From Diprion similis (lineage: Eukaryota; Arthropoda; Insecta; Hymenoptera; Diprionidae), in NCBI RefSeq assembly GCF_021155765.1, contig NC_060108.1:21043025-21107024 (forward strand): a stretch of 64,000 nucleotides of DNA, given 5' to 3'. Positions 24,800 to 36,782 of this stretch are shown in pieces; the first letter of the stretch is position 1, and each line of letters begins with the position of its first letter. A program made the position numbers and the translations under genes. The notes under the pieces were generated by a model. That model was not told where the DNA came from. It did not search any database and saw only the letters and a list, made by a program, of their open reading frames with translations.

Positions 24800-24915
24800 A
24801 CTGTGATAACCTCTTCCCAAACCCAGATACCAGACCACAACCACAGTTCTGTATAAATATGCAATTGTTGCCTCGTCGTGTTCAACACTGCACTGCATGG
24901 TCTAGGGTGCAATAA
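24800..24915. repeat. Triplicated block, copy II (most diverged)
   Basis: This aligns to copies I and III through CCAAACCCAGATACCAGACC and ACAACCACAGTTCTGTAT. The CCATGAATATTCACGTGG core has become CTGTATAAATATGCAATTG here, which includes a TATAAATA string. The plus frame remains open through the aligned part (PNPDTRPQPQF against PNPERNPQPTF in copy III). The function is unknown. Confidence 0.4.
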
Positions 24916-25518
24916 AGCTAAGGGAGCGTGCTAAAGTCTAGGTTATTCTCCGTTATATCACACAGCAAGCCTTAAAGTTCAGTTTCTTTTACGTACTTGA
25001 TGAGTGGAGAATAACGCTTCCTCCGGAAAGCTTGGAGTCGCACAATAATATCCGAACGTTAAAACTACAGTGTTTTAAATGATGAAACGCTACGTTGTTA
25101 ATTGGCGTTTAAGCAATTGCCGTTGATTTGTATTTGAATAAAAACCTGAGAAATTCAATATAATACAAAGATCTTCAAGCCGAAGATACTGGATTCAACA
25201 TTGTAAATTTGAACTTAAAACGGTGGAAATTCTTTCCTCACTTAGCACAGAACAGTTCTATTATTATACTGTCAACCTCTGCTCGGTTATGTCTATTTAT
25301 CAAAATTGGTACCTCCGAACCTAAGGCCACGATCACAGGCAGAATATAGATTCAATTCACATTCAACAAATAGATTCAGATTCATACTGGATAAGGCGAA
25401 TTCCATGCTCGGAAATGTCACTGTGAAATATTATACACTGAATATCACTATAAGTCCTAGTCAATTCAGTCATTTGCAGGAGCAGGAGCACTACACACGT
25501 CACACCCGTCGACCTAGG

Positions 25519-26904
25519 TCACTGAATGGAGACGACCGCCTTCCATAGTGCCCTCGAATCAGTCTCGGTCAGTTGCGGTCCAGCGACCAGGAAGTCAACC
25601 GTAGCATCCGGGGACTTGATGAAATCATTGAGCTTCTTGCCGCGCAGAATTTGCGAATTCAGCGACGTATAAGTTAAGTTGACCTTTTTCGCGACAATCC
25701 CACTTATGTGCACGTCGTCTATCCAGAAGTAAGGGGTACACTGCGCCTCTTCGTACAAGAGACTTACGGTATCTAGCGTGTAGAATATCACCCAGCCCAA
25801 ACAGTAAGCGGGATACGTTTTTCCAGGATATTCCTTTTTTGTGACCATCCATTTATCACCGGCTTTGCGCTGCGGCACTGTAGAGGATGCTGGGTTGCAA
25901 CGCATCACTCGATTCTCACCCCAAGGTAACATGTTTCGAGCCAGAAACGCAAGCACTGCGGGTGTATTAACGAAGACGTCGTCGTCCAGCTTGAGCACGT
26001 ATTTGACGTCTGAAAAATAAAAATTACCGAATTACTTTCCATCCTTATACGTTGGCGATAATGAAGAACCGCAAATATGCGGTCCAACCATTTCAGTCCA
26101 ACTGAATAAAATTTGTCTAATTGAATGATTTAATGTACGCAGCTCCATCAGTACAAATAAATAGAATTGAATTATCTAATGATGCGGTTAAAGAGTTTAC
26201 AGTAAACGCGATGATATTTCACTCAATGCCCTCAAACTATCGAAGGTGATGAGAAGCATTCTTCGAAGTGCAAGCTTATCGTTGGTGAAAATTTGCAACT
26301 TTTTAGTATTGCGTCGACGTAAGAGTGAGCCTTACTTACCCGGACAGTGATACTTGGCCCATTTGAGATCCATCACATGTTTGTAGGTCAAATTTCTGTA
26401 AGAGTCAATAAAATTCCCTTGAACGATGTCTCCGTAAGTCTTATCCTCTTCCTCCAGCTTGCATTGAAATTCAGTCGACATACCGACGAAGAAAAATACC
26501 ATTATTCCGTAAATCTTTTTCCCCCACGTCTCGCGGATAATCATTCTCTTCGCGTAATTCTTTGGTGCGGTATGAATTAAAGCCACTATTAAGGGATGGC
26601 TGTTGTTGCAGGTATGGTTAATCGTGAACGTGAAGTTCCTCAAGTCGATCAACCTTGTTTTATCATTGTCCGGGTGAGCGACGAGAACGTCATCCTTGGA
26701 AGGCAAGCAGGAGTTTGCAGTGGTTGGCAAACTGTAAGCCGGCGATACACTCATATTTGAAATATACAGTTTGAAGTCAGGAGTTTGAGTGTTCAGTAAC
26801 ACCATTACACAGATCGGACACATTATGAAGCAGACCAGAGCGACAAGTATCCTCCTGGAAAATGGTCTTCCACATACACAAATGTTGAAGCGATCCCCTG
26901 ACAT
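25519..26904 (-). CDS. Beta-1,3-galactosyltransferase-like GT31 enzyme, copy A, two exons
   Basis: Coding exons 26904-26340 and 26009-25519 join in phase 1 through GGTAAGT and TTTTTCAG, giving 351 aa. It is a type II Golgi protein: a short cytosolic tail, a signal anchor at about residues 19-37, a stem, then the GT31 catalytic domain. Visible motifs are IRETWG (123-128), EEEDKTYGDIVQGNF (151-165), NLTYKHVMDLKW, KLDDDVFVN (195-203; metal/UDP-sugar-binding aspartates) and WIDDVHISG (near 285). Several N-glycosylation sequons occur (NMS, NFT, NHT, NNS, NLT). The family transfers galactose or a related sugar from a UDP donor to glycoprotein or glycolipid acceptors in the Golgi lumen; the acceptor cannot be predicted. 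Compared with classic members, the Gly-rich CxGxG motif reads CLGW and the EDV motif reads DDV. The start MSGDRF was chosen because an acceptor lies 10 nt upstream and the longer open frame crosses it. Copy B at 38.7 kb is a full paralogue. Confidence 0.9.
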
Positions 26905-26914
26905 CTCACCGGAG
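26905..26914 (-). other. 5' untranslated tip of the first coding exon of galactosyltransferase copy A
   Basis: The acceptor TTTTCAG precedes CTCCGGTGAG and the ATG, so at least one upstream non-coding exon exists. Copy B has the same arrangement (an acceptor 29 nt before the ATG), which supports conserved gene structure. The upstream exon was not located. Confidence 0.6.
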
Positions 26915-29900
26915 CTGAAAATAAATATATAAACTAGTAAAAACAAAATCGCTTATATATAAAAAGTAATAAGGAAGAAAAAGTATATGTTTTTCGGTAG
27001 AACATATATATGTTTATACATTTATATTTTGTTCCCGTACTAAACATTTTATTCTAAAACAACCAACTCGAAACTATTAGTTTTTGTCCCAGTCGCTATT
27101 TATACAATATAAAATAGCTCAATTTTGAAATTTAAAAACTCAGTAACTAAACGGTAAATCTATTTCAAACTTCACAGGATTGTTTAGAAGTACTCAAGAA
27201 ATTATCCAACCAACACTCATGTGAATTAAAGATTTCCGAAATTACTGCTCAACAAAAATATTTAGTTCCGTATTTTAGATAATAGAGTTAAGAAAATGTA
27301 AGTCAAATTTCGTCCACATCGGTTGTTCAGTTTTTTTAGCTATGCGTTACACTAGTTCTGAAAATGGAGTCTCGAGAAAAAAGAGTTTAATGTTTCAACA
27401 AGTGGAAGCTGACGGGGACTTTTTGTAGGCGAAAAAAGAATCTTTTCTCCTTAATTTTTTCAGTACAAATTCGAAACCAGCTACCTAAAAAGTTATGGGG
27501 AATCAAGTTTTACGACCATCGTAAGACTTTTTGAAATCTGGTTCTATATTTTGAACTAAGAACTTCCAAACTCAAGCTGGAATCTGCAGCAACCCGAATA
27601 AAAATCGAAAACTAAATTTGATTTTAAGCGCAACACTTTTTGAAACCTGTCCAATTTTTCAGCTCTAACTTATTTTTACCTCAGATTAAAATAGATACCA
27701 GAAAAATTATAAGACGAACATTATCGGGTAAATCTATCGGAACGCTTGAAAGTTGAAAATTAAATAAATAAATTAATTAAATAAAAGATGTCATCTTTTA
27801 ATCCTGCGAAAAATTGGTGTTTAGGCAGTACTTTAATCAGTGTGAAGTTAACGAATGAAACCTCACGAGCGACATGGCGGCAAAACTGTTTTTTAAAGGT
27901 TCGCATACCATTTTAAAAATTAAAATTTTCCGCCCACATGAGACCTGCAGTAACTTCATCGATTCTGACTTCCGTACATCTAAATAAAGCCGAATAGATA
28001 ATCCATCTTTCCGGTATTTGAAACTTGTCTCAAATAGTACGTCTGTAACTATACCCATAAACCCACGATAATATCCCACCTTAGTTTGCTGAAAAATCAA
28101 ATTGTCCGCAGCAGAATTGACGATGATTGAGTTGAGCTTGAGGCAATTCACCAGCACGAAAAACACTTCCGAACATTGAAATAAGGAAAAACCTAACGAC
28201 CGTGTCGACGAGTGTGTAATTTAGAACCGACTGACCGCAAGCTGCCTGAACTACAATGCTGACCGTTTTTTTTTCATATCAAAATTCACTGATTAACACA
28301 TCCGCAGGTTTGAAGTGAGTGTGAGACCTCGAAAACACTTTTTTCCACCGATTGCAACGCCATCCAAAGGAGTGAACCAATATTAACTGACGGTCATCTT
28401 GAGTATTCATTTGTAAAACGAATATAACAAACAATTAACAACCATCACGTTCAAATACAGTAATCTTGGAATACCGTGAGGAAGATTTGACGGCGCCGGC
28501 TTAGCCAGAGCTACTGGCTCGCTGACGGCGAGGAAACTTCTGCGCTTCGTGCAAAAACAGCACGTGGACACTCCCACTAGCGATCGGTAAAAAAGAGCGT
28601 CCGATAAGCGAACGCGAGAAACAGGCAGAGCGCGTTACGCTATCTTTGGTATTCCCGACGTCTGAACGCATTCCACTGTCGCCCCGAGATTACGATTCCG
28701 CGAAGAAGCAGGAAAATGATTTCGCGATTTTGCTCCGGTCGTCGATAGCTAGCACTATTATTTGGAACGCGTTCCTTCTCGTCGTTCGCATTCAGCGTAC
28801 ACTAATCCAAAGCATCCCGACTCTTCCCCACTTATTTACGTCGCGACGGATACTCGGCTGGCTCCAATCCCGTGATATGTTACGACTGACGAGCCGGCTG
28901 TTCCAGCTACAGCCGTTCGTTCCGTTCGAAGCCGGGCCGAAAAATCGACCCTGAACGTGAAAGGCCGAATTCGTACATCAGCTCGTGCGGCTTCGAAGGT
29001 GACTGCGCAGTTCGCCTCTCAATCGGTCGTGAGCAGCCTGACCAAAATACTCTCGGTTCAAAATATTGGGAATAGTTCAATGAACGGTATAGATTTGCAA
29101 AGTTTAGTGAAAAAAAAAAAAAAAACTTATTCTGCTATCGAGAATTTTCGCGGCAAATTTTAGCCAAGAATTGAGCTTTGTTTGAATTGCGTTATCGTGT
29201 TGCTGACAGTAAGGTAAAGAAGATTGAGACACGCGTTCGGAATCTGCAAAAAAAAGCCCCTTTTTTAACCAGGTGTGTTATGTTAAGTAAATAATGAATA
29301 TGGCATTTAAAAAATTAGTCGCCAGCTTATCGGGAAACATCGTATTTAAATAATGTATGTATATTGAATGAATTGGCTAAATATCTATGGTAGTTCATCA
29401 CACAACTGTATGATTAGCTAAGGCACACACGTAACAGTATAATAAGTGTACGGATTACCAAATATTTATCATCTCTCGTACGTTATTTATCATTTTAGAA
29501 CAGAGAGCTTAATATTCTCGTTTGAAGTATACACTTCCAAGATCACGTGACTAATTGTAAAAAAGACCGTGTTAAGACGTTCCGCTTATTACATCACCGC
29601 ATATGATTCCTTTGGCATCATGTATACACTGTTTATGAAACTGCAACACGTTTCGGTACAGAATGTGATGCATGATAATCTAGAGCCCTACGTAACGTTA
29701 AATTCAATTTTCTGATCCCGGAGTTCGAATAATAGACTCCATATATTTATACGTTTAAATTTGTTAAACCGGTTCTTTGTCGGAGTTCGTATGAAATTTT
29801 TCATGTATTTTTGTGATCACGTAACGCCGCTAAATTCTTTCGAAAAATAACGAAGGCTTTATTTGCAAATAGATGAATGATAAAATGAAAATAAAAAATA

Positions 29901-31555
29901 AGGAAGAAAAATTTTACAAAATCAAAGCTTCTCAAGCATTTTCCGTCAACAATCTCAACGATATTTACAACGGTTGCATGTCAAACCGTTCCTACTACTC
30001 TACGCCATGTCCAGATACGCCGAAAAATTTCTTATTCTCAATTCCGTCCGTGAACTATGTCAATCATATTGTTAGCGATCCTACAATTGAGACACAATGT
30101 GAAGGTCTAGACGCGCCATTCTGTTACTTGGTTGTACCGTGTGCTGCATGAAAATAATACTTAATTAAGCCAGTTAACACCCATGGAGTTTAGAGTGGGA
30201 ACAGTATTTGATCACTTTGATTTTCCACTGAATACATCGATAACGTTGAAAAAAAGGAAAAATAAACAAAACAAGTCACTTAAGCATACCGATAACCTCG
30301 GTCAAGTCAAAGATTGACCAAAGTTATAAATAAATAACATTTATTTATCCGTAATGATTCGTGGAAAGGATTCTCCACCACCCGATACAGACATATCATT
30401 GAATTAAATCCTTTCTTGTCGAAGTGAATCGCGATTAGCATTTAATAACCCAAAACACACTAGAACCGAATTTGGTAATTAAAATATTTTCAGCTTGACA
30501 TGAATCATCGGAGATTGATAGTTGAATCCGGCAGATAGACGGCACAAGTCCTACGTTTAAGCGCTCAGTTACGCCCTTCTGCAATGCAGCCACAGAATTC
30601 TGCATCGCGTCGCAGCGGTGATTCACTGTATATGCCACGTCCTTTGCGCCTGGGTCAACGATGACGTCAGTGCCGAAAATTCCGAACATCCCGAAGCATT
30701 ACACCCGGTATATCAGCTATTATTAGATCGTATACACAACTGTTCCAGATATTTCCATTTCTTGAAGGAGAAACCAGGTCGGGGCTTTCCTGACGGAAAA
30801 TATATACTCTTACCGACAATTTAGAGGCTGCATGATTAAGGAAATGTTCGGTTACGCTGTTGGAAGTTCCTGCACACGATTAAATGATCGATCAAATTCT
30901 AGCCGAAGCAGTCTTCTTATTCGGCAATAAATTGTTCGCTCAACTTTGTTTTCTTGACGCATATATTTCGTTTTCTGTTTACAACTGTAATACAAAATTC
31001 ATATATCCAAGAGTCGTTTGAATTCTCCGTCTTTTACAATCTGGAAACAAACCCCGATGTACCCAGCAAAATTAGCTTGCAATTTAGTTTATCACTTTTC
31101 AGAGCTGCTTCACATGCCAAGTTTCCCTTCAGACCTCTAAGTGTCGTAACGCGAAAAATTCACCAGAACGAAATTCCGACATTCTTCGTCACTGCGTGAT
31201 TTGTTAATCATTGATTTTATGAGAATGATAAATAAAAAAAAGATGGAATAAATTCTTATCGTCGGGTTTTAAGCTACACTCGGTCAGTTCACTGTATGTG
31301 CGAACAAACAATCAAATCAACCCAACCACCCGGTAACTAATTTGATAATTATCATCCAATTTTGATAAAGAGAATTCTTTTAGTTGTAGTATATAGTTCC
31401 TTTCGCAAATATTTTTCCGAATTAATTGCAGGTGATATAATGCTGAACGATTTTCGTTCAAGGGGAGATTCACAGATTGATCTACACAGATTCTGTACCA
31501 ACAGATTCCTTGCATTCCAGAAATTCGAGCTTATCTCGCCTCCGAGCTCTCATAT
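26915..31555. other. Gene-free stretch upstream of galactosyltransferase copy A
   Basis: No supported coding exon. The 5' untranslated exon and promoter of copy A should lie here. A minus-strand arthropod initiator-like TCAGTC occurs near 28225-28232. A CpG-rich patch at 28480-29040 is a candidate promoter region. A TGACGTCA palindrome lies at 30662-30669. Open frames in the stretch are short or unsupported. Confidence 0.45.
28480..29040. promoter_or_regulatory. CpG-rich patch, candidate promoter region for galactosyltransferase copy A
   Basis: The base composition is markedly more GC- and CpG-rich than the AT-rich flanks (for example GACGGCGCCGGC and CGAAGCCGGGCCG). It lies 1.6-2.1 kb upstream of the minus-strand copy A. 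No core promoter element or exon could be fixed, so this rests on composition and position only. Confidence 0.2.
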
Positions 31556-31559
31556 ACAT

Positions 31560-31740
31560 CGAGTTGGGTGTTCACTACACTGTGTAGTGTACAGGGTCAC
31601 GTCATCTCCGACCGCACCCTCTTCGCCTGTAATAGAATCTGGATTATTTAAGCCCATTTATTTGCTCGTTCGGCGCACCTTCTTGAGCCACCCCCTGGTG
31701 AGCATGAGCTCATGCTGCGGTTCATTACAAATATGCTGGT
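31560..31740. repeat. Diverged segmental repeat, copy III of the block also found at 18181-18360
   Basis: This is the partner of the 18.2-kb block. Over about 34 codons in the plus frame the two copies align without indels (APS.PVIE, K.IY.L). One minus frame also aligns (SITG, EEGA / KEGA, TLY). Both copies have stops close to the block on the minus strand. The block lies inside a 174-codon plus-strand open frame (31362-31886) that has no other support. Confidence 0.45.
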
Positions 31741-32449
31741 GTAGTCAGCGTCGAACCTTATCGGTTAACCCAAGTCATATGGATAACACTTGCGGTATTT
31801 TTGGTAGCAAGAATAACACCTGTTTTATCTTTTTTGTTTTTTCTTCTTTTTATAAACAGAAATTGCGCGGCTTCACGTTGCTGTGATTTTCAAAAATTCC
31901 ATTAATCTCTTACGCTGAAGAACAGTTTTCCTCTTCATTGCGTAAAAGCTTGTAGATTTTCCTCCAGCTCAAGATATTCAGTTTCTGGTATAATTTAACA
32001 AAAGAATTATATTCCCTCAATTGTTATCACTGAATGAAATTTGAATAAATATTCAAATCTTTCATAGTTCTTCACAAGTTTCCGACGAACCTGGTTCTAC
32101 TTATGTATTCTGCAGCTTTTGTGACCGTCTCTTCACTCACTTACCTCGAGCAAATAATGGGGTAATTTTATGTCGTCGTCGGTGAAGTTTTACCGAGACG
32201 CGGAAACCGCGAATATCCAACATCGTAGCACAGGGATAAAAACCATTGCAGATGACGCGTTATCGGATAAATGCTGCAACGTCTTTGCTGAGTACAAGAA
32301 AAGAAATTTACAACTAAAAAACACTCGCCGCCACTCTGTGAGGCGTTGACGATCTTGAGCCATTACATCTACTATATCGCAGTGTCAATAATGCAATCAG
32401 CCTGCACTTTAAATATGCGTGCACTTAGTTGAACGGGAAAAGATGATAA

Positions 32450-32710
32450 GAAATTCATCCACACTAACTATGTTACCGTTATGCTCCGTTAAAACTTTTC
32501 TTCTCCTCTTTGTCCCTCACTAATTTCTTGAATAACTGACAAAGTCGAAGCGCAGTGTTGTGCTCGAGTTTAATTAACAAGAACCAAAGTTTCCGCGTCA
32601 CATCCGTAGCTGCACAACTCGATCTATTTAGTTTTAGTAATTCGGAAACACCAAGTTCTATTCGTAGATTGGTACCATTTGCTGTTTGTTACCGAGTTCC
32701 TAAACTTAGT
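32450..32710. repeat. Diverged segmental repeat matching 23395-23660
   Basis: Second copy of the block described at 23.4 kb, with several indels between copies, including the shared TTGTGCTCGAxTTTAAT string. The offset to the 23-kb copy is about 9.1 kb. Confidence 0.5.
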
Positions 32711-33194
32711 AACGGTATAACGCTTTTACAGCCAGAGAACTGATAAGAGACCCCTTCTAGCTTCAATCCAGATGCAATCAGAACCAAGTCCGCCGCGGGG
32801 TATTAATCAACGACCATTGTCATTTTGATGCTACACCTAAGTTGGGTAACCCTGAACAAAGTTTTCTTGCCCATTCGGAGTAATCACGTCCAGGTATAAT
32901 ACCAGGTAAAAGTTTTTTAAACCCTAATTACGCGTGACTGAAGAAATCAATAAACCATGTAAATCTAGTACCGGACCCATCTTCTCATAAAGGATCTCCT
33001 GTTCTATATCGTCGGTAATCTTCACCCTTGACCTTCAACCTTGACTTGGTCACCCACTCGCGATTATACTTGCCGACAAAACTGTTCCAATTCCCAATTG
33101 AAACCCTGGCTCTTCGGTACACAACACGCGGTGTTATGTTACGTATGAACTATGAAGGATACTTGCAATGAGTATGCGTGCCCGTGTTTGCAGA

Positions 33195-33320
33195 AAACAC
33201 GGTGATATCAATTCTGTCCCTAATCCAGAGCGAAACCCACAGCCAACATTCCATGAATATTCACGTGGCCCCGCGACATGTGCTAACACAACGGTATCCC
33301 GGGTCAAATGGGGTTTCAGG
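33195..33320. repeat. Triplicated block, copy III (contains CCATGAATATTCACGTGG at 33251-33268)
   Basis: This is the best preserved partner of copy I at 20.4 kb, with an identical 18-mer core and in-frame alignment on the plus strand (HEYSRG, VSRV). Here both strands are open through the block; the minus reading includes GPREYSW and CGFRSGLGTE. Neither reading matches a family I know. Confidence 0.55.
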
Positions 33321-36300
33321 GTTTTCAGTAGAGCACGAGACATTTTCCATCAGTTTAAAGTCCAGTTTCCGTTACCCAGTGACTCAGGCTTTTCACCCAG
33401 CGTTCGTTTCACCGCTGTAGAGAAAATTTCCCAATAATTATACGGTAACTTTTTCCGTGAATTGGTTTTACGCAATTGTCTGTTACAACCAGTGTAGACA
33501 TCGTTTGGAAATTCTCTGCGAACACAATACCGCATCCCGTGGGTGATAATGCTTTTGCAAATCGTTCCCTTCAAAGAGTGACGCGAGTATATCTTTCAAC
33601 GCCCCATGACGTGCCAGTGCCGATAACTTTTAACATGCTCTACAAACAGCGGAAATCCATTCATCATCTGGAATGGATGTTTATGAACTGCAAATGTTTC
33701 ATCAGAATTGCAATACCTCAATGACTCCCACACGCTACGTACATTTACGTACCAAGTTTTTGGGGGTGGAAATCTCCAGCAGGCTGTAGATAATTCAAAG
33801 TCTCCGGAAACTCCTACCAGTTTCTCATGTAGGTAGGTATAATACGACAGTGACCGCAAACTGCTTGCATTCTTATTATGGTAATTTCACTTCGTAATTG
33901 TCACAATGAGTACCGACTGCGTTGTCATATTTCGTCTCTTCATTTCGTTATCCAGTTCATTCTTTCGCTACACAACTTAACACTTTCTCGAGTTAGCTAA
34001 CGATCAACGAACTCTCTTACACAGCTCTAACAAAAAACTACGATGCAACGGTTTTCTGTGGTTTCGAAAAGAAGAAAAAAGAAAAAAAGAATTACTTGCA
34101 AAGAAAAAAAAAACCAGAAAATTAAAATGCAAGAAACACACTCGTGGTCAGATGTGACACGCATAAGGCCAAACGTAAGAAATTTCCGGGCGTACGATGA
34201 CATGCAATTTTATCGTCTATAACGAAAGCCGGAAGCTCGCTTGCAGCTTTGTATGCTCGTTGGCTCATGGTTGGATTGATCGTTGGCAGACCCGCCAGTT
34301 GGCAAATGCTTGAATACGTTTGGGAATGACACATTCAGGAAGTGCGTGCGTAGACACTCTCCTCGCAGATACATACATACAATAGACCGTGGCGAAAAAT
34401 TATTGCCCACATTATCCGAATGATGAAGTTGCCCAGGCTGTCCCGTGTAATCTGTGCCACATCAGAACGTAAAGTGTCTGATATGAATAAATAATCGAAT
34501 GCGAACGTTCGAATAAATAATCAACCGGACGATACATCCGTTGGAATATTGCGGAGCATCTATGAACATTCGTAAAGTTTCCTGCTCAAAAATAAACTAT
34601 ACAAGACAAAGTTCTTTAGTGCTTTATAGTTGTAGGTATACGTCAGATTCGTTACACTCTGCAACAGCGATGGTTGTCAAGGATGATGTATGCACGCCTT
34701 AGGAAACACCCGTCTGATTGTCAGACCGTTTTGCACGCGAGCCGTTTGAGGATATACGGGTGGGGTCGATATTGAGGGATGGTCGAAAAAAATATCGAGG
34801 AATCTCCGATCGAGCCCGCTTGTCGGAAACCACCTACATCATAGTTTTATCGGCCACCTTTCTCACAGATAACAACGATGCAAAGCTCAATCGAAACGGA
34901 GATTCGAATAACGTATACGTAGAATCTTTGGACAAGGATATAATTTTCTGAATCGTCTTACAAAGGTGTTCCAATTCTATTATGTACGTAATTATGTAAA
35001 GTGTGACACGTCGAGTATGGATCACAGTAGTGGAATAAAAACACGAGTTGAGTATATTAAATACTTGTATTCTTCTGTTTACGAACAATAATTGCATAAT
35101 CACGTTTGTTCATTAGGTCATTAATCCTTTTTCATTTTTCTTTTTTCTCTTCTAGATTTACATAATTGTATATTTATCTAAGTACCTACGTCATATCTTT
35201 CCTCAGTTTGAAATTCATTCAACAATGAGTACATCAAGTGTGTCATCAAATAAAGAATTCCATGATACATATATGTGCACAGCTGAATATTCGGATCTTC
35301 GCGGTATATACATTGATTTCGAATTTCATTTCTCCATAATTTCATCGTCCACCAATTATACGCAGAGGCATGGCTCGACCTTTTTCACGCAGTTTCGTTC
35401 TCTGGCTAGTAAAAAATCCTCCACCCTCCTCGAACGAAAGTATTGATCGGGCTTGTGTGCATACACTACATGATTATATACTCAATCGAAAATAAACTTT
35501 GAGTACGAGATTAGTCTCCAGGCGTACTTATAAAATTTCAAGTAAGCTATAAAAAAGTATGTATATATCCTTTCGAGCAGGCGAGACAAGAAGAAAAGAA
35601 AAAAGATAAACGACAACAACAAATTCTCATCCACGGAGACAAACACCCGCGCGAATATAACCATGAGGAGGAAAAACTTACGCTCGAAAGGTCAGAGAGA
35701 AATCCATTTCGTACCCAACAACATCTCCCCAGCGCCTCCTACACATTCTCACAACGTGCTCCTTTTCCACACGATTTGCAGCCAGGAAGATACGTGAAAA
35801 TTCGCGCCTAGGTATATGGATATTGAAGGAGCGTACTACTTGCAAAGTTTCGGCATTCAAAAATCGTCTCGCCTTATTTCACACAGTCTGCCATTAAGGC
35901 TGCTATCTTCTCTGACCTCTGACTGTCTCCATCGATTCTACGCAGCCATTAAAGAGGCTAGCCTGGCTGGAACCAAATGTTCTCTTGGCAACTCCCCAAC
36001 CGTCTTGGCGCCTGCAGACAGACTATAGAGGTGAATTTCCACAAGAGCAGGTCCAGGAGTCGCGTGGATGGAAAACATTTCATGATTCATGATTCTCGGT
36101 CCAGAATTCAGTCTATCGTAATACCTGAGCACGAATATACACGGTTGCGTGTATTTGATGATTTCATTAACGAATAATCGTTGGGGTTGAGTATTACACT
36201 TAAATATGAAGTAATTAATAAACTCGAAGCATTTAATATTATCACCACAGAATAATATTAACACAAAGAAGTAAAGATTAACAATAAAAAAACTGATAAA

Positions 36301-36699
36301 AAATAATAACAATCTCACGTACGGCAACAAAAATCGGCATACACAAGTCATAAAGTTACTTCGAATCCGTGACTGAAAATTATCACGTTCGTTATACGTA
36401 TAAGCTAATATCAGAGTTGAAAAAATTGTAATATAATTTTTTGTAATTTATTCCCATATCTAAATCATTATCCTAAACTCTTTGCAAAGTTTCCAATTCG
36501 CATGAAAAGCATATTACTTTCTTCCCTACAAATTTTTGTTTTCTTTTTCTTTTCTTTTTTTTTACCTACCAGCCTTTTGTATCCGTTATTTTAACAATCT
36601 AGAATTTTTAGGCGCATCTGCAGTCGATCGCGACTGTACCCTCGCGATTCCGAATACGTGTTCACGTAGTTTTATGTAATATACATGTACAATTCAGCA

Positions 36700-36782
36700 T
36701 ACATGTATATATAAATAGATGTATGTATATACATATATACACACTACACATACATATATATACATACATATATAATATTCGT
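36700..36782. repeat. ATACAT/TATA microsatellite region
   Basis: Interrupted tandem TA, GTAT and CATA units (for example TATGTATATACATATATAC). Simple-sequence DNA with no associated gene. Confidence 0.8.

Noticed and set aside
31362-31886. 174-codon plus-strand open frame
   Set aside because: It has no splice or family support and covers the duplicated block at 31.6 kb, but the homologous frame in the 18-kb copy stops soon after the block. Probably chance; only the block is reported.
33800-33900. Short match between about 33846 and 28227 (TGACCGCAA.CTGC.TG) as a shared promoter element
   Set aside because: The similarity fades within 20-30 nt on each side, so it could be chance.
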